Shown here: positions 41,726-51,434 of the stretch, piece by piece
Position numbering within the stretch: position 1 is the stretch's first letter
Layout of the letters: each line of letters starts with the position of its first letter
Source: SZUA-186 sp039714155
Lineage (GTDB): Bacteria > Pseudomonadota > Gammaproteobacteria > UBA9214
Length of the DNA stretch: 64,000 nucleotides
Direction: 5' to 3'
Assembly: GCA_039714155.1 (NCBI GenBank)
Contig: JBDLJX010000001.1
Coordinates: 89,233-153,232 of the forward strand
Notes under the pieces: generated by a model
What the model saw: the letters and a program-made list of their open reading frames with translations, nothing else
What the model was told of the DNA's origin: nothing
Database searches by the model: none
Position numbers and translations under genes: made by a program

Positions 41726-44427
41726 TGTCGACTCCGGACGCAGCGCCACCTCGGTCCGCGGTTGAACGCTACAATGAGTGGTTTGACAGCCGCGAACCCG
41801 ATTACCGGATCGAAGCCGGCGACAACCCCCTGCCCGTCTACAAGCAATTTCTGGAACAAAGCCAGCAACGACTGAAACAGAAGTTCGACGGCGGCATCAG
41901 CGCCCCCGAGCTGCTCAAGGCCAGGTCCTGGCTGGTCGATCGGGTATTGCAGCACAACTGGCAACGGATCATGGGCGAGCATGCCAGTGAGGCCACGCTG
42001 GTTGCCGTTGGCGGTTATGGCAGAAGCGAGCTGATGCCGGGATCCGATATCGACCTCATGTTGCTGATTCCCGCCCCGGACAACGCCGAACTGAACCAGT
42101 GCCTGGAACAACTGCTAATGTTTCTCTGGGACATCGGCCTGGAAGTGGGCCACAGCGTGCGCACCGTCGAAGACTGCATCGAGCAGTCACTGGCCGACAT
42201 TACCGTCATCACCAACCTGATGGAATCACGCCGGCTCGCGGGCAATGCAGACTTGTACCAGCGCATGCGTACCGCGATCCGCTCCGATGAACTGTGGCCG
42301 AGCCGGAAATTCTTCGAGGCCAAGTACACCGAGCAACAGCAGCGGCACCACAAGTATCACGACACCGCCTACAAGCTGGAGCCCAACGTCAAGGAAAGCC
42401 CGGGTGGCCTGCGCGACATCCAGGTGATTGCCTGGGTTGCCAACCGGCACTTTGGCACCGACTCCCTTGAAGGCCTGGTCGAGTACGGTTTTCTCACCGA
42501 TGACGAATATCACACTCTGGTCGAGGGCCGGAATTTTCTCTGGGAAGTCCGCTTTGCGCTGCACACGCTGACCGGCCGCGGCGAAGACCGCCTGCTGTTT
42601 GACTACCAGCGCACCCTGGCCGGGCAGTTCGGCTTCCGGGACGACGAAACCCGGCTCGGCGTGGAAGCCTTCATGAAGCAGTACTACCAGACCATCATGG
42701 AACTGAGTCGCCTGAACGAGATGCTGCTGCAACTGTTCCAGGAAAAGATACTGTTCCCGGAAGGCCCGGGTGAAATCATCCCGCTCAACAACCGCTTTCA
42801 GTCCCGCAACGGCTTTATTGAGACTACGCACAAAAACACCTTTGAAAACTATTCCTATGCGTTACTGGAAATCTTTCTGCTGCTTGAACAGCACCCTGAA
42901 ATCAGCGGCGTTCGTGCCGACACCATTCGTGCCATCCGTAAACATTGCAGACTGATCGATGATGATTTCAGGAACGATATCCGTGCTCGCAGTCTGTTCA
43001 TGGAAATCATCCGGCAGCCGCAGGGCGTCACCCACGAACTTCGGCGCATGAACGTCTACGGTGTACTCGCGGCCTACCTGCCGGCATTCGGGAAAATCAC
43101 CGGCCTGATGCAATACGACCTGTTTCATGCCTACACCGTCGATGAACATATCCTGTTCGTGGTTCGTAACCTGCGCAGGTTCAGTGTCCCGGAATTTGCC
43201 GACGAATTCCCGCTCTGCAGCCATGTTGTCAGCACGATCCCGAAACCGGAACTGCTGTACATTGCGGGGCTGTATCATGACATCGCCAAGGGCCGTGGCG
43301 GTGACCATTCGAAACTGGGCAGCAGGGATGTACGCGAGTTCTGCGAACGTCATGACCTCAGCAAATACGACACCGGGCTGGTCAGCTGGCTGGTCGAAAA
43401 CCATTTACTGATGTCCAGCGTCGCACAGCGGCAGGATATCAGCGACCCGGTGGTGATCAACCACTTTGCCCGCCAGGTTACGGACTCCATCCGGCTGGAT
43501 TACCTCTATCTGCTGACCGTTGCGGATATTCGCGGCACCAACCCGGAACTCTGGAACACCTGGAAAGATGCGCTGCTCAAACAGCTTTACCACGGGACCC
43601 GCCGTGCCCTGCAACGTGGACTGGAGGATCCGCTGGAACGAGCCGAGCATATCCAGCAGATACAAAACGATGCCCGCAAACTGCTCGAGGCTGACAGCGC
43701 CTTCGAGGTTAAACCGGCAACGGTCTGGGGCCACCTCGGCGAGGACTACTTTTTGCGCCATACCGCCGAACAGGTTGCCCGCCATACACGCCTGCTGGCC
43801 GGACGGCAGGACACTGAAACGACTATCGTCAGCATACAACCGGTAACAGAACGCGGTGGCACCGAAATCCTTATATACACACCCTCGGATGACGGCCTGT
43901 TCACCCTGATTACCGCCATCCTCGACCAGCTCGGCCTGAACGTCGTCGATGCCGGCATCATCACAACCGACGATGACTACCTCCTTGATACGTTCCACGT
44001 TCTTGACACCTCGGATGAACCGGTACAAGGGGACATGCGCATCGATGAAATCCGCTCGGCGCTGGTTCGCGAGATCAACTCTGAAGATCGCAAGGACTGG
44101 CATGTCAGCCGCCGCCCGCCCCGCCAGCACCGGCACTTTCCGATCAAGACGCATATCACCTTCAAGCATGATGATGCCGACCAGCGCACCGTTATGGAAC
44201 TGATTACGGCAGACCAGCCCGGCCTGCTGTCACAGGTGGGACGGGCCTTCAGCGAGTGCCGCATTCGCTTGCAGAATGCGCGGATCACCACACTTGGCGC
44301 CCGCGCCGAAGACGTTTATTACATTACCGATCGCAATAACCGGCCGCTCAGTGACCCGCAGCAAATCGAATGTCTTGAACAGGCCATCCGCAGACACCTT
44401 GACAGTGGTGCAGAACATGAGCCGTAG
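41725..44427 (+). CDS. glnD: Bifunctional [PII] uridylyltransferase/uridylyl-removing enzyme
   Basis: Nitrogen sensor that adds or removes UMP on PII proteins in response to glutamine. The 900-residue protein has a nucleotidyltransferase domain (GGYGRSELMPGSDIDL near 96-111), the GlnD linker (VKESPGGLRDIQVI), an HD hydrolase domain (YHDIAKGRGGDHSKLG near 514-529), and two C-terminal ACT domains. The ACT domains are around 705-790 and 810-895 (last one VMELITADQPGLLSQVGRAF). It starts at GTG 41725, overlapping the map stop. Confidence 0.97.
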   Translation: MSTPDAAPPRSAVERYNEWFDSREPDYRIEAGDNPLPVYKQFLEQSQQRLKQKFDGGISAPELLKARSWLVDRVLQHNWQRIMGEHASEATLVAVGGYGRSELMPGSDIDLMLLIPAPDNAELNQCLEQLLMFLWDIGLEVGHSVRTVEDCIEQSLADITVITNLMESRRLAGNADLYQRMRTAIRSDELWPSRKFFEAKYTEQQQRHHKYHDTAYKLEPNVKESPGGLRDIQVIAWVANRHFGTDSLEGLVEYGFLTDDEYHTLVEGRNFLWEVRFALHTLTGRGEDRLLFDYQRTLAGQFGFRDDETRLGVEAFMKQYYQTIMELSRLNEMLLQLFQEKILFPEGPGEIIPLNNRFQSRNGFIETTHKNTFENYSYALLEIFLLLEQHPEISGVRADTIRAIRKHCRLIDDDFRNDIRARSLFMEIIRQPQGVTHELRRMNVYGVLAAYLPAFGKITGLMQYDLFHAYTVDEHILFVVRNLRRFSVPEFADEFPLCSHVVSTIPKPELLYIAGLYHDIAKGRGGDHSKLGSRDVREFCERHDLSKYDTGLVSWLVENHLLMSSVAQRQDISDPVVINHFARQVTDSIRLDYLYLLTVADIRGTNPELWNTWKDALLKQLYHGTRRALQRGLEDPLERAEHIQQIQNDARKLLEADSAFEVKPATVWGHLGEDYFLRHTAEQVARHTRLLAGRQDTETTIVSIQPVTERGGTEILIYTPSDDGLFTLITAILDQLGLNVVDAGIITTDDDYLLDTFHVLDTSDEPVQGDMRIDEIRSALVREINSEDRKDWHVSRRPPRQHRHFPIKTHITFKHDDADQRTVMELITADQPGLLSQVGRAFSECRIRLQNARITTLGARAEDVYYITDRNNRPLSDPQQIECLEQAIRRHLDSGAEHEP

Positions 44428-44459
44428 GAGCGACCCCCGCGCAGGCGGGGGTCGCTCCT
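44426..44459. terminator. 15-bp perfect hairpin at the glnD stop codon
   Basis: Arms 44426-44440 and 44445-44459 are exact reverse complements with a 4-nt loop, overlapping the TAG stop of glnD. There is no T-run, so it is either a factor-assisted terminator or a GTAGGAGCG...CGCTCCT repeat of the REP type. It could stop transcripts from glnD and from the opposing EamA gene. Confidence 0.55.
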
Positions 44460-44460
44460 G

Positions 44461-44516
44461 CCTCAACCTCGACCAGCTCGATGGCATTATCGTCCGGGTC
44501 ACGGCAAAACAAGGCC
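44461..44516 (-). pseudogene. C-terminal remnant of a glyoxalase/VOC-family gene
   Basis: The minus strand, read from 44516, gives QALFCRDPDDNAIELVEVE, which fits the C-terminal strand of VOC proteins (F-x-R-D-P-D-G-N-x-I-E-L). No start or upstream domain remains: directly before it lies the stop of the EamA transporter gene. It is most simply the tail of a deleted VOC gene, left between glnD and the EamA gene. The match is by eye over about 17 residues. Confidence 0.5.
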
Positions 44517-44521
44517 TGTCG

Positions 44522-45409
44522 TCATGCCGACTCCCCTGCATGTATATAGGCCGCAATCCATGCGGCCAGCACGATCATGCCACCGCCGACCCACTCGTGT
44601 GGCAATACCACCTCGCTGGTCAGCAACAGTGACGAGACGGCGCCGACAACCAGTTCAAACAACAGGATCACCGCAGAACGGTGCAGGGGCATATGCGTCA
44701 CACCATATAACACCGTCAACGCCATCAACAGGAATCCGCACAGACCCAGCAATACGGCATAAACATAGACAACCGGTTCCACTGCCGGCACAGCGGTCTG
44801 CATAACAAGAATCCAGGCAGCTGCAACAACCGTCACTCCCAGAAAGGTACTGGATGACTTTAACAACACGGCGACCTGACCAAGTTTGCGCACAAACACA
44901 TTGCTTAGCGCAAAGGCAAAGCCGGAAGACACCGCCAGCCAGTCAGCTACACCACGTGGCCAGGGTGCGCCCAGCGAGGTGTCCCAGAGCATAATCATCG
45001 CACCGCATACGGCGATGACAAAGACAACCATCGAACGGCTATCGAGGCGTTCGCCCAGCAGCAGCCAGCCGAGACACACGGCCCAGAACGGTGACAGGTA
45101 AAACAGTAACAACACCCGCACAACCGTGCCGTCCAGCACCGCCATGATAAAGGCAACGTTGCACCAGCCAGCCGCCAGCCCCATCAGTATCAGGCAGGCA
45201 ATATTGTCCGCCAGCGCGCGGTACTCGCGCACAAACACCCAGGTACATACCAGTAACGCCGCGCCGTAACTGACCAGGGCACTCCAGGCGCCGGCCAGGC
45301 CGTTAATTTCCAGCAGCCGCAGCGGGTACCAGACAATGCCCCAGAGGGTTGCGGCAAACAGCAGACTCGACACCGGCAGCAGCGAATGGGACGGTTTGGC
45401 CGGGTTCAT
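44522..45409 (-). CDS. EamA/DMT-family transporter
   Basis: A 295-residue inner-membrane protein with about ten hydrophobic segments arranged as two EamA repeats. The first is FAATLWGIVWYPLRLLE to GAMIMLW, and the second starts GVADWLAVSSGFAFALSNVF and ends at the C-terminus. DMT carriers export amino acids, metabolites or drugs; the substrate cannot be inferred. Start set at ATG 45409 (MNPAKPSHS), since the in-frame extension to 45454 is polar and unsupported. It is divergent from dapC and converges with glnD. Confidence 0.85.
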   Translation of the reverse strand: MNPAKPSHSLLPVSSLLFAATLWGIVWYPLRLLEINGLAGAWSALVSYGAALLVCTWVFVREYRALADNIACLILMGLAAGWCNVAFIMAVLDGTVVRVLLLFYLSPFWAVCLGWLLLGERLDSRSMVVFVIAVCGAMIMLWDTSLGAPWPRGVADWLAVSSGFAFALSNVFVRKLGQVAVLLKSSSTFLGVTVVAAAWILVMQTAVPAVEPVVYVYAVLLGLCGFLLMALTVLYGVTHMPLHRSAVILLFELVVGAVSSLLLTSEVVLPHEWVGGGMIVLAAWIAAYIHAGESA

Positions 45410-45503
45410 GGGTTTCCGTATAATCCTGTGCGAAGTTATTGAGTCAGAGAACAATTTTACCGTCCGGTATAAACGCTAACATAACACGGAACCAGCCAGC
45501 CGC

Positions 45504-46700
45504 ATGAACCCCGACCTGATACGCCTGCAGCCCTACCCGTTCGAACGCCTCGCAGAACTGAACGCCGGCGTTGAACCCCCTGCCGGACTGGCGCCGATTG
45601 CCTTGTCGATCGGCGAACCAAAACACCCGACACCGGGTTTCATTACCGAGGCTGTTATCACCCACCTGCATGGCCTGTCACAGTACCCTCTGACCCGCGG
45701 TCAACCGGCCTTGCGCGAGACTATCGCGAGCTGGCTTGCACAACGCTTTGCTCTGCCAGCGGCTGGTGTTGATCCGGAACACCAGGTGCTGCCGGTCAAC
45801 GGTACCCGTGAAGCCCTGTTTGCCATCGCCCAGGCAGTCATCGACCGCAGTCGTGACCCGGTGGTATTGATGCCGAACCCGTTCTACCAGATCTATGAAG
45901 GGGCCGCCCTGCTTGCCGGTGCCGAACCGGTGTTCCTCAACACCACGGCGGCCACTGACTATCTGCCGGATTTCAGTGTCGTGCCCGATGCCGTGTGGCA
46001 ACGCACGCAACTGGTCTACATCTGCTCACCCGGCAACCCGACCGGTGCGGTCATGGACATGCCTGCACTGCAGGCACTGATCACGCTGGCCGGCCGGTAT
46101 GACTTTGTCATCGCAGCGGATGAATGTTATGCGGAAATCTATTTTGATGAAGCAGACCCGCCACCGGGATTACTGCAGGCCGCTGCGGCCATGGGCCACG
46201 ATGATTACCGCAACTGCCTGGTATTTCACAGCCTGTCAAAACGCTCCAGTGCACCGGGCCTGCGCTCCGGTTTTGTCGCCGGCGATGCCGATGTGATTGC
46301 CGCCTTTCTGCGTTACCGCACCTACCACGGCTGCGCCATGCCGCCGGCAACCCAGGCCGCCAGTATCGAGGCCTGGCGGGACGAGGCGCATGTCAGGGAA
46401 AATCGTGCCCTGTACCGGCAGAAGTTCAACTCGGTTCACGCTATCCTCGGGCCACTGCTGGATATGCAGATCCCGGCCGCCGGCTTTTATCTGTGGCCGG
46501 TCACGCCGGTTGATGACACACTGTTCGCCCGTGGTCTGCTGGCACAGCAGAATGTCACGGTACTTCCGGGCAGCTTCCTGTCACGCAACCATGACCACTG
46601 CAATCCCGGCACAAACCACGTCCGCATGGCCCTGGTTGCACCGCTGGAAGACTGCACCGAGGCCGCGGAACGCATCAGGACATACCTTGATGGCCTGTGA
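45504..46700 (+). CDS. dapC: Succinyldiaminopimelate transaminase
   Basis: PLP enzyme of the lysine and meso-diaminopimelate pathway, transferring the amino group to N-succinyl-2-amino-6-oxopimelate. The 398-residue protein has LSIGEPKHPTP near 34-44, VLPVNGTREALF near 95-106, YICSPGNPTGAVMD near 172-185, DECYAEIYFD near 206-215, and the PLP lysine at about K246 in FHSLSKRSSAPGLRSGF. It heads the dapC-dapD-dapE cluster and is divergent from the EamA gene. Clustering with dapD supports DapC over other class I aminotransferases. Confidence 0.92.
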   Translation: MNPDLIRLQPYPFERLAELNAGVEPPAGLAPIALSIGEPKHPTPGFITEAVITHLHGLSQYPLTRGQPALRETIASWLAQRFALPAAGVDPEHQVLPVNGTREALFAIAQAVIDRSRDPVVLMPNPFYQIYEGAALLAGAEPVFLNTTAATDYLPDFSVVPDAVWQRTQLVYICSPGNPTGAVMDMPALQALITLAGRYDFVIAADECYAEIYFDEADPPPGLLQAAAAMGHDDYRNCLVFHSLSKRSSAPGLRSGFVAGDADVIAAFLRYRTYHGCAMPPATQAASIEAWRDEAHVRENRALYRQKFNSVHAILGPLLDMQIPAAGFYLWPVTPVDDTLFARGLLAQQNVTVLPGSFLSRNHDHCNPGTNHVRMALVAPLEDCTEAAERIRTYLDGL

Positions 46701-46708
46701 GTCGCTAA

Positions 46709-46867
46709 CCCGCACTTCTCACCGCGGGGCGAGATGATCGCGCAGAGATTTGGATTCACAGCGGATTTTCTGAAGGAGCGGAATACGGACTGTATTTCCG
46801 ACTGAAGAAAATGCGCTGTGGATTCAAAGATCAAGCGAGGGCTCGTCATCGTGGTGAGAAATGCGGG
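46709..46867. mobile_element. 159-bp MITE-like palindromic element, copy 2
   Basis: It has the same length and sequence as 14605-14763 except for two bases (GCGCAG for GCGAAG; GAAGGAG for GAAGAAG). Flanks read CTAA...TTAA, so TA borders both ends. The outermost element base pair differs from copy 1 but is still complementary (A...T instead of G...C). It starts 8 bp after the dapC stop and interrupts the dapC-dapD gap. Confidence 0.85.
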
Positions 46868-46950
46868 TTAATGCCATGCAATAGCAGATCGGTGCGGTTA
46901 TCATGCCCCGTTCGGCCACCTAATATATATGGACAAGGAGAACAGGCAGT

Positions 46951-47772
<822 letters not shown>

Positions 47773-47777
47773 ATGCA

Positions 47778-47852
47778 ATGGTAACGCTGTATGGCATCAG
47801 AAACTGTGACGCCATCCGAGAGGCACGCCGCTGGCCGGATGATTGCCCGTGA
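47778..47852 (+). pseudogene. yffB: Truncated ArsC/Spx-family gene (yffB remnant)
   Basis: A 24-codon frame between dapD and dapE reads MVTLYGIRNCDAIREARRW, then PDDCP and a stop. The first 19 residues match the N-terminus of YffB-type arsenate-reductase-like (thioredoxin-fold) proteins, usually about 115 residues, which begin MxTLYGIxNCDTxKKARxW and often sit beside dapE. The rest of the gene is missing, and the stop TGA overlaps the dapE GTG. This looks like an internal deletion that kept the start and the dapE junction. It may still be translated and couple dapD to dapE. Confidence 0.65.
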
Positions 47853-48976
47853 ACCCGACACTTGAACTTGCCTGCGAACTGATTCAGCGGCCCTCTGTCA
47901 CCCCTGACGACCAGGGCTGCCAGCAGTTGCTTGCCGGGCGACTGGCGCCACTGGGTTTCCAGGTTGAAGCATTGCGGTTCGGTGAGGTGGATAACCTGTG
48001 GGCACGTCGTGGCGATAGCGGGCCGCTGTTTGTGTTCGCCGGCCACACCGATGTGGTACCGCCAGGGCCTCGCGAGCAATGGCAATCCGGTCCATTCAAG
48101 CCGGTGCAGCGCGATGGTCATCTTTACGGGCGCGGCGCGGCGGACATGAAGAGCAGCATCGCTGCCATGGTAACCGCCTGCGAACGTTTTATTGCAGCCA
48201 ATCCCGAACACAGCGGCTCGATTGCTTTCCTGATTACCAGTGACGAGGAAGGCCCGGCCACCGACGGCACTGTCAGGGTCGTCGAACACCTGCAGGCGCG
48301 AAACGAAGCCATTGACTACTGCCTGGTCGGCGAACCCTCCAGCCAGGATCGTCTCGGCGACATGATCAAGAACGGTCGCCGCGGTTCATTGAATGGCAAA
48401 CTGCGCGTGCTTGGCCAGCAGGGTCATGTCGCCTACCCGCAGCTTGCCGCCAACCCGATACACCTGGCGGCACCGGCACTGGCCGAACTCGCCGCCACCG
48501 AGTGGGACAACGGCAATGCACATTTCCCGCCAACGACTTTCCAGGTCTCCAACATCAATGCCGGTACCGGGGCCGTGAATGTCATCCCCGACACACTGGA
48601 CGTCCTGTTCAACCTGCGCTTCTCGACCGAATCCACCGCGGCATCGATCAGGTCGCGGGTGGAGGCCATACTGGCGCAGCACCAGTTGAAGTACGAGCTT
48701 GAGTGGACACTGTCGGGCGAACCGTTCCTGACACCCGAGGGCAAGTTGGTCGATGCTGTCAGCACGGCAATCCTCGGGATTACCGGCGAATCAACGACGC
48801 TGTCGACCGCTGGCGGCACCTCCGACGGCCGCTTCATTGCCCCCACTGGTGCACAGGTGGTCGAACTGGGCCCGGTCAACACCAGCATCCACAAGGTCAA
48901 CGAGAATGTAAATATTGACAGCGTTGAGACACTGTCACTGATTTATGAGAGAATTCTTTCAATACTGCTGAAATGA
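47849..48976 (+). CDS. dapE: Succinyl-diaminopimelate desuccinylase
   Basis: Zinc hydrolase releasing succinate to give LL-diaminopimelate. The 375-residue M20-family protein has the metal ligands His and Asp in FAGHTDVVPPGP near 64-75, GRGAADMKSSIAAM near 97-110, and the catalytic Glu in SDEEGPATDGT. A dimerisation domain and TAGGTSDGRFI near 325 follow. Start is either GTG 47849, sharing bases with the yffB remnant stop, or TTG 47843; neither has a strong Shine-Dalgarno sequence, so coupling to the upstream mini-frame is plausible. Confidence 0.95.
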   Translation: MNPTLELACELIQRPSVTPDDQGCQQLLAGRLAPLGFQVEALRFGEVDNLWARRGDSGPLFVFAGHTDVVPPGPREQWQSGPFKPVQRDGHLYGRGAADMKSSIAAMVTACERFIAANPEHSGSIAFLITSDEEGPATDGTVRVVEHLQARNEAIDYCLVGEPSSQDRLGDMIKNGRRGSLNGKLRVLGQQGHVAYPQLAANPIHLAAPALAELAATEWDNGNAHFPPTTFQVSNINAGTGAVNVIPDTLDVLFNLRFSTESTAASIRSRVEAILAQHQLKYELEWTLSGEPFLTPEGKLVDAVSTAILGITGESTTLSTAGGTSDGRFIAPTGAQVVELGPVNTSIHKVNENVNIDSVETLSLIYERILSILLK

Positions 48977-48990
48977 GATAAAAAAAACAG

Positions 48991-49890
48991 ATGAAACACG
49001 CACGCCTGAAAACAGTACATCTGAATATTCTGAATCGCTTCACCGGAATACTTGTCACGGCCTTGCTGTTATCGGGCTGCTCCATGGGCACCATGGTGGT
49101 GCGTGGCACCGAGAGCATCATGGACAGCAGCATCGATGCCATGAACCGGGAAACCGATCTGGAACTGGCACGCGAAGCGATGCCGACCAACCTGAAGCTG
49201 CTGGAAGGCATGCTGGTCGAGGAGCCGGGCAACACAACCATGCGCATTTATGCCGCGCAGGGATTCTACGGTTATGCCTACGGGTTCATCGAAGCTGAAG
49301 ACCCGTTGCGCGCAGCACAGATATATCGCCGTTGTTATGAGCATGCCCGCATTGCGCTGGCGCAGACCGGTGTCAACATTGACCCGGAAGCCGCCACACC
49401 CGCCGAATTTGAAGCTGTCGTCGGCAAGGCCGGTCAGAAAGCCGTGCCGGCGCTGTTCTGGAGCAGCACCTGCCTGAGCAACTGGATCAATATGAATCGC
49501 GACCGGCCAACCGGTATTGCCGAGCTGTCCACTGCCGCCACCATGATGCGGCGCGTACTGGAACTCGACGAGACATTTTATTACGGCGGCGCACACATGT
49601 TCTTCGGTGTTTACTATGGCGGCCGCTCACCGATGTTCGGTGGTAACTATGCATTGTCTGAACAGCACTTTGTGCGGGCAGCTGAAATCAACGACAACAA
49701 ACTGTTGCTGGTCGATCTGCTGTATGCCGAATACCTGTCCCGGCAAAAACTCGACCGGGTATCCTTCCACGACCGTCTGACACATGTGCTGGACGCCCCC
49801 GTCGACCTGTACCCGGAAATGGCGCTGGTCAATGAAATCGCCCGGGTACGCGCCGAACGCCTGCTTGAACACGAGAGCGACTGGTTTTGA
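48991..49890 (+). CDS. TatT-family TRAP-associated lipoprotein
   Basis: A 299-residue periplasmic or outer-membrane lipoprotein of the TRAP-transporter TatT family. The signal peptide ends TALLLSGCSMG (lipid-modified Cys about 31). The mature part is all-helical with TPR-like repeats (YAAQGFYGYAYGFIEAEDP, AAQIYRRCYEHARIAL, FYYGGAHMFFGVYYGGRSPM). In Treponema, TatT forms a complex with the TRAP substrate-binding protein. The gene directly precedes dctP, dctQ and dctM homologues, which supports this reading. Confidence 0.85.
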   Translation: MKHARLKTVHLNILNRFTGILVTALLLSGCSMGTMVVRGTESIMDSSIDAMNRETDLELAREAMPTNLKLLEGMLVEEPGNTTMRIYAAQGFYGYAYGFIEAEDPLRAAQIYRRCYEHARIALAQTGVNIDPEAATPAEFEAVVGKAGQKAVPALFWSSTCLSNWINMNRDRPTGIAELSTAATMMRRVLELDETFYYGGAHMFFGVYYGGRSPMFGGNYALSEQHFVRAAEINDNKLLLVDLLYAEYLSRQKLDRVSFHDRLTHVLDAPVDLYPEMALVNEIARVRAERLLEHESDWF

Positions 49891-49903
49891 GGTAAATCCG
49901 CCC

Positions 49904-50950
49904 ATGTTCGCACGCAAGCTGATTACGCTTCTTGTCTGCATGACTATCCTGTCAGCAGCACCGGCTGCATGGGCCAAACAGACCTGGGAACTCAAGTTCG
50001 CCACCCTGGCTCCCGCCGGCACGGCCTGGGTGAAACTGCTGGAAGAATGGGCCGAGGAAGTCAAGACTCGCAGCGATGGCCGGCTGGTATTCAAGATCTA
50101 CGCTGGCGGTGTGCAGGGCGATGAACCGGATGTGCTGCGCAAGATTCGCTTCGGTCAACTGCACGGCGGCGCGTTTACCGGCTACGGCATTGGTCATTTC
50201 TATTCCCCGGCACGCGCCCTGGAGCTGCCGTTCCTGTTCAACAACATTGACGAAATCGACTATGTCCGCGAGCAGTTCATGCCGGACATCGAACAGGGCT
50301 ACCGTGACAACGGTTATGAACTGCTCGGCTGGATGGAAGTCGGCCTGATACGTTTCTTCTCCAGGGAACCGATCTATTCGCTCGATGATCTGCGCAAGCG
50401 GCGTATCTGGCACTGGACGGGTGACCCGATGGGCGCAGCGTTCTTCGATGCCAGCGGAATTCAGCCGGTACCACTGTCCATCATCGACGTTTACACCAGC
50501 CTGTCGACCGGGCTGATCGACACGGTGTACTGCCCGCCACTCGGTGCACTGGCACTGCAGTGGTTTTCGAAAACAAACTACGTCACCAATGTACCGATGG
50601 CAAACGGCATCGGCTCACTGATCGTGTCGCGACGCTTCTTCCAGAACCTGCCCCAGGACCTGCAAAAGCTGCTGAAAAGCACCGGCACGGCAACCGGCGA
50701 GAAACTGATCACTACCACCCGCAGGGACAATGAGGAAAGCCTGGAAATTCTCAAGGCCAAGGGGTTGAAGTTCACCCTTGATCCTGAAGACCTCGATATG
50801 GAAGAGCTTGACCAGATCAGCCACAAGGCAGCCAGGCGCCTGATGCAGATTGGCTACATCCCTGAATCCACATTTTCAGACATTAACCGGTGGCTGGCGG
50901 TATACCGCGCAAACAACAAGACCGAAGCGCCGACCAATGATTCTCCCTGA
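49904..50950 (+). CDS. TRAP transporter substrate-binding protein (DctP family)
   Basis: Periplasmic binding protein of a tripartite ATP-independent transporter. The 348-residue precursor has a signal peptide ending SAAPAAWA. The mature chain starts KQTWELKFATLAPAGTAWVK, with GRLVFKIYAGGVQGDEPDVLRKIRFGQLHG near 64-93 and LSIIDVYTSLSTGLIDTVYCPP near 189-210, the usual DctP layout. Start set at ATG 49904 by its signal peptide; a longer frame back to 49784 is a shadow of the TatT gene. The ligand is unknown. Confidence 0.92.
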   Translation: MFARKLITLLVCMTILSAAPAAWAKQTWELKFATLAPAGTAWVKLLEEWAEEVKTRSDGRLVFKIYAGGVQGDEPDVLRKIRFGQLHGGAFTGYGIGHFYSPARALELPFLFNNIDEIDYVREQFMPDIEQGYRDNGYELLGWMEVGLIRFFSREPIYSLDDLRKRRIWHWTGDPMGAAFFDASGIQPVPLSIIDVYTSLSTGLIDTVYCPPLGALALQWFSKTNYVTNVPMANGIGSLIVSRRFFQNLPQDLQKLLKSTGTATGEKLITTTRRDNEESLEILKAKGLKFTLDPEDLDMEELDQISHKAARRLMQIGYIPESTFSDINRWLAVYRANNKTEAPTNDSP

Positions 50951-51434
50951 ACCCGCCTGGATCATCCGCCTGCGCCATGCACTGACGCGCATGGAAACGG
51001 TTATTGTCGGTATTGCCTTCCTGTTGCTGCTGGGTCTGGTCTTCGGCCAGGTACTGGCCAGAAATTTTCTCAACACCAGTATCCCCGGCGCAGATATCCT
51101 GTCACGCTACCTGGTGCTGTATGTCACGTTCTTCGGCGCAGCGCTGGCCATCGATTACCACAAGCATATCCGGCTCGACGTGGTTGCCGCCTGTATATCG
51201 GAAAAACTGCGCAACACAATACGCTGCCCCCTGTATCTGATCTCGGCCGCTGTCTGCGCCGTGTACGCCTGGGCGGCATGGCGCTTCTGGTATGACGACT
51301 GGCAGTATGTCGCCGAACATGAGCGCTGGTCTTCGATCCTTGCGCTGATCACGCCCTTCGGTTTTACGCTGCTGGCACTGAATTTCCTGCTTGTCGCCCT
51401 GTTCATCGACAGCAGGAACAGCAGCAAACAATGA
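50937..51434 (+). CDS. TRAP transporter small permease (DctQ family)
   Basis: A 165-residue four-helix membrane protein. The helices are about 22-41, 55-75, 95-115 and 135-155, with the DctQ pattern FGQVLARNFLNTSIPGADILSRYLVLYVTFFGAALA and a following YHKHIRLDV. Start ATG 50937 overlaps the dctP end by 14 bp, and its own stop overlaps dctM by 4 bp, so the three are translationally coupled. Confidence 0.9.
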   Translation: MILPEPAWIIRLRHALTRMETVIVGIAFLLLLGLVFGQVLARNFLNTSIPGADILSRYLVLYVTFFGAALAIDYHKHIRLDVVAACISEKLRNTIRCPLYLISAAVCAVYAWAAWRFWYDDWQYVAEHERWSSILALITPFGFTLLALNFLLVALFIDSRNSSKQ

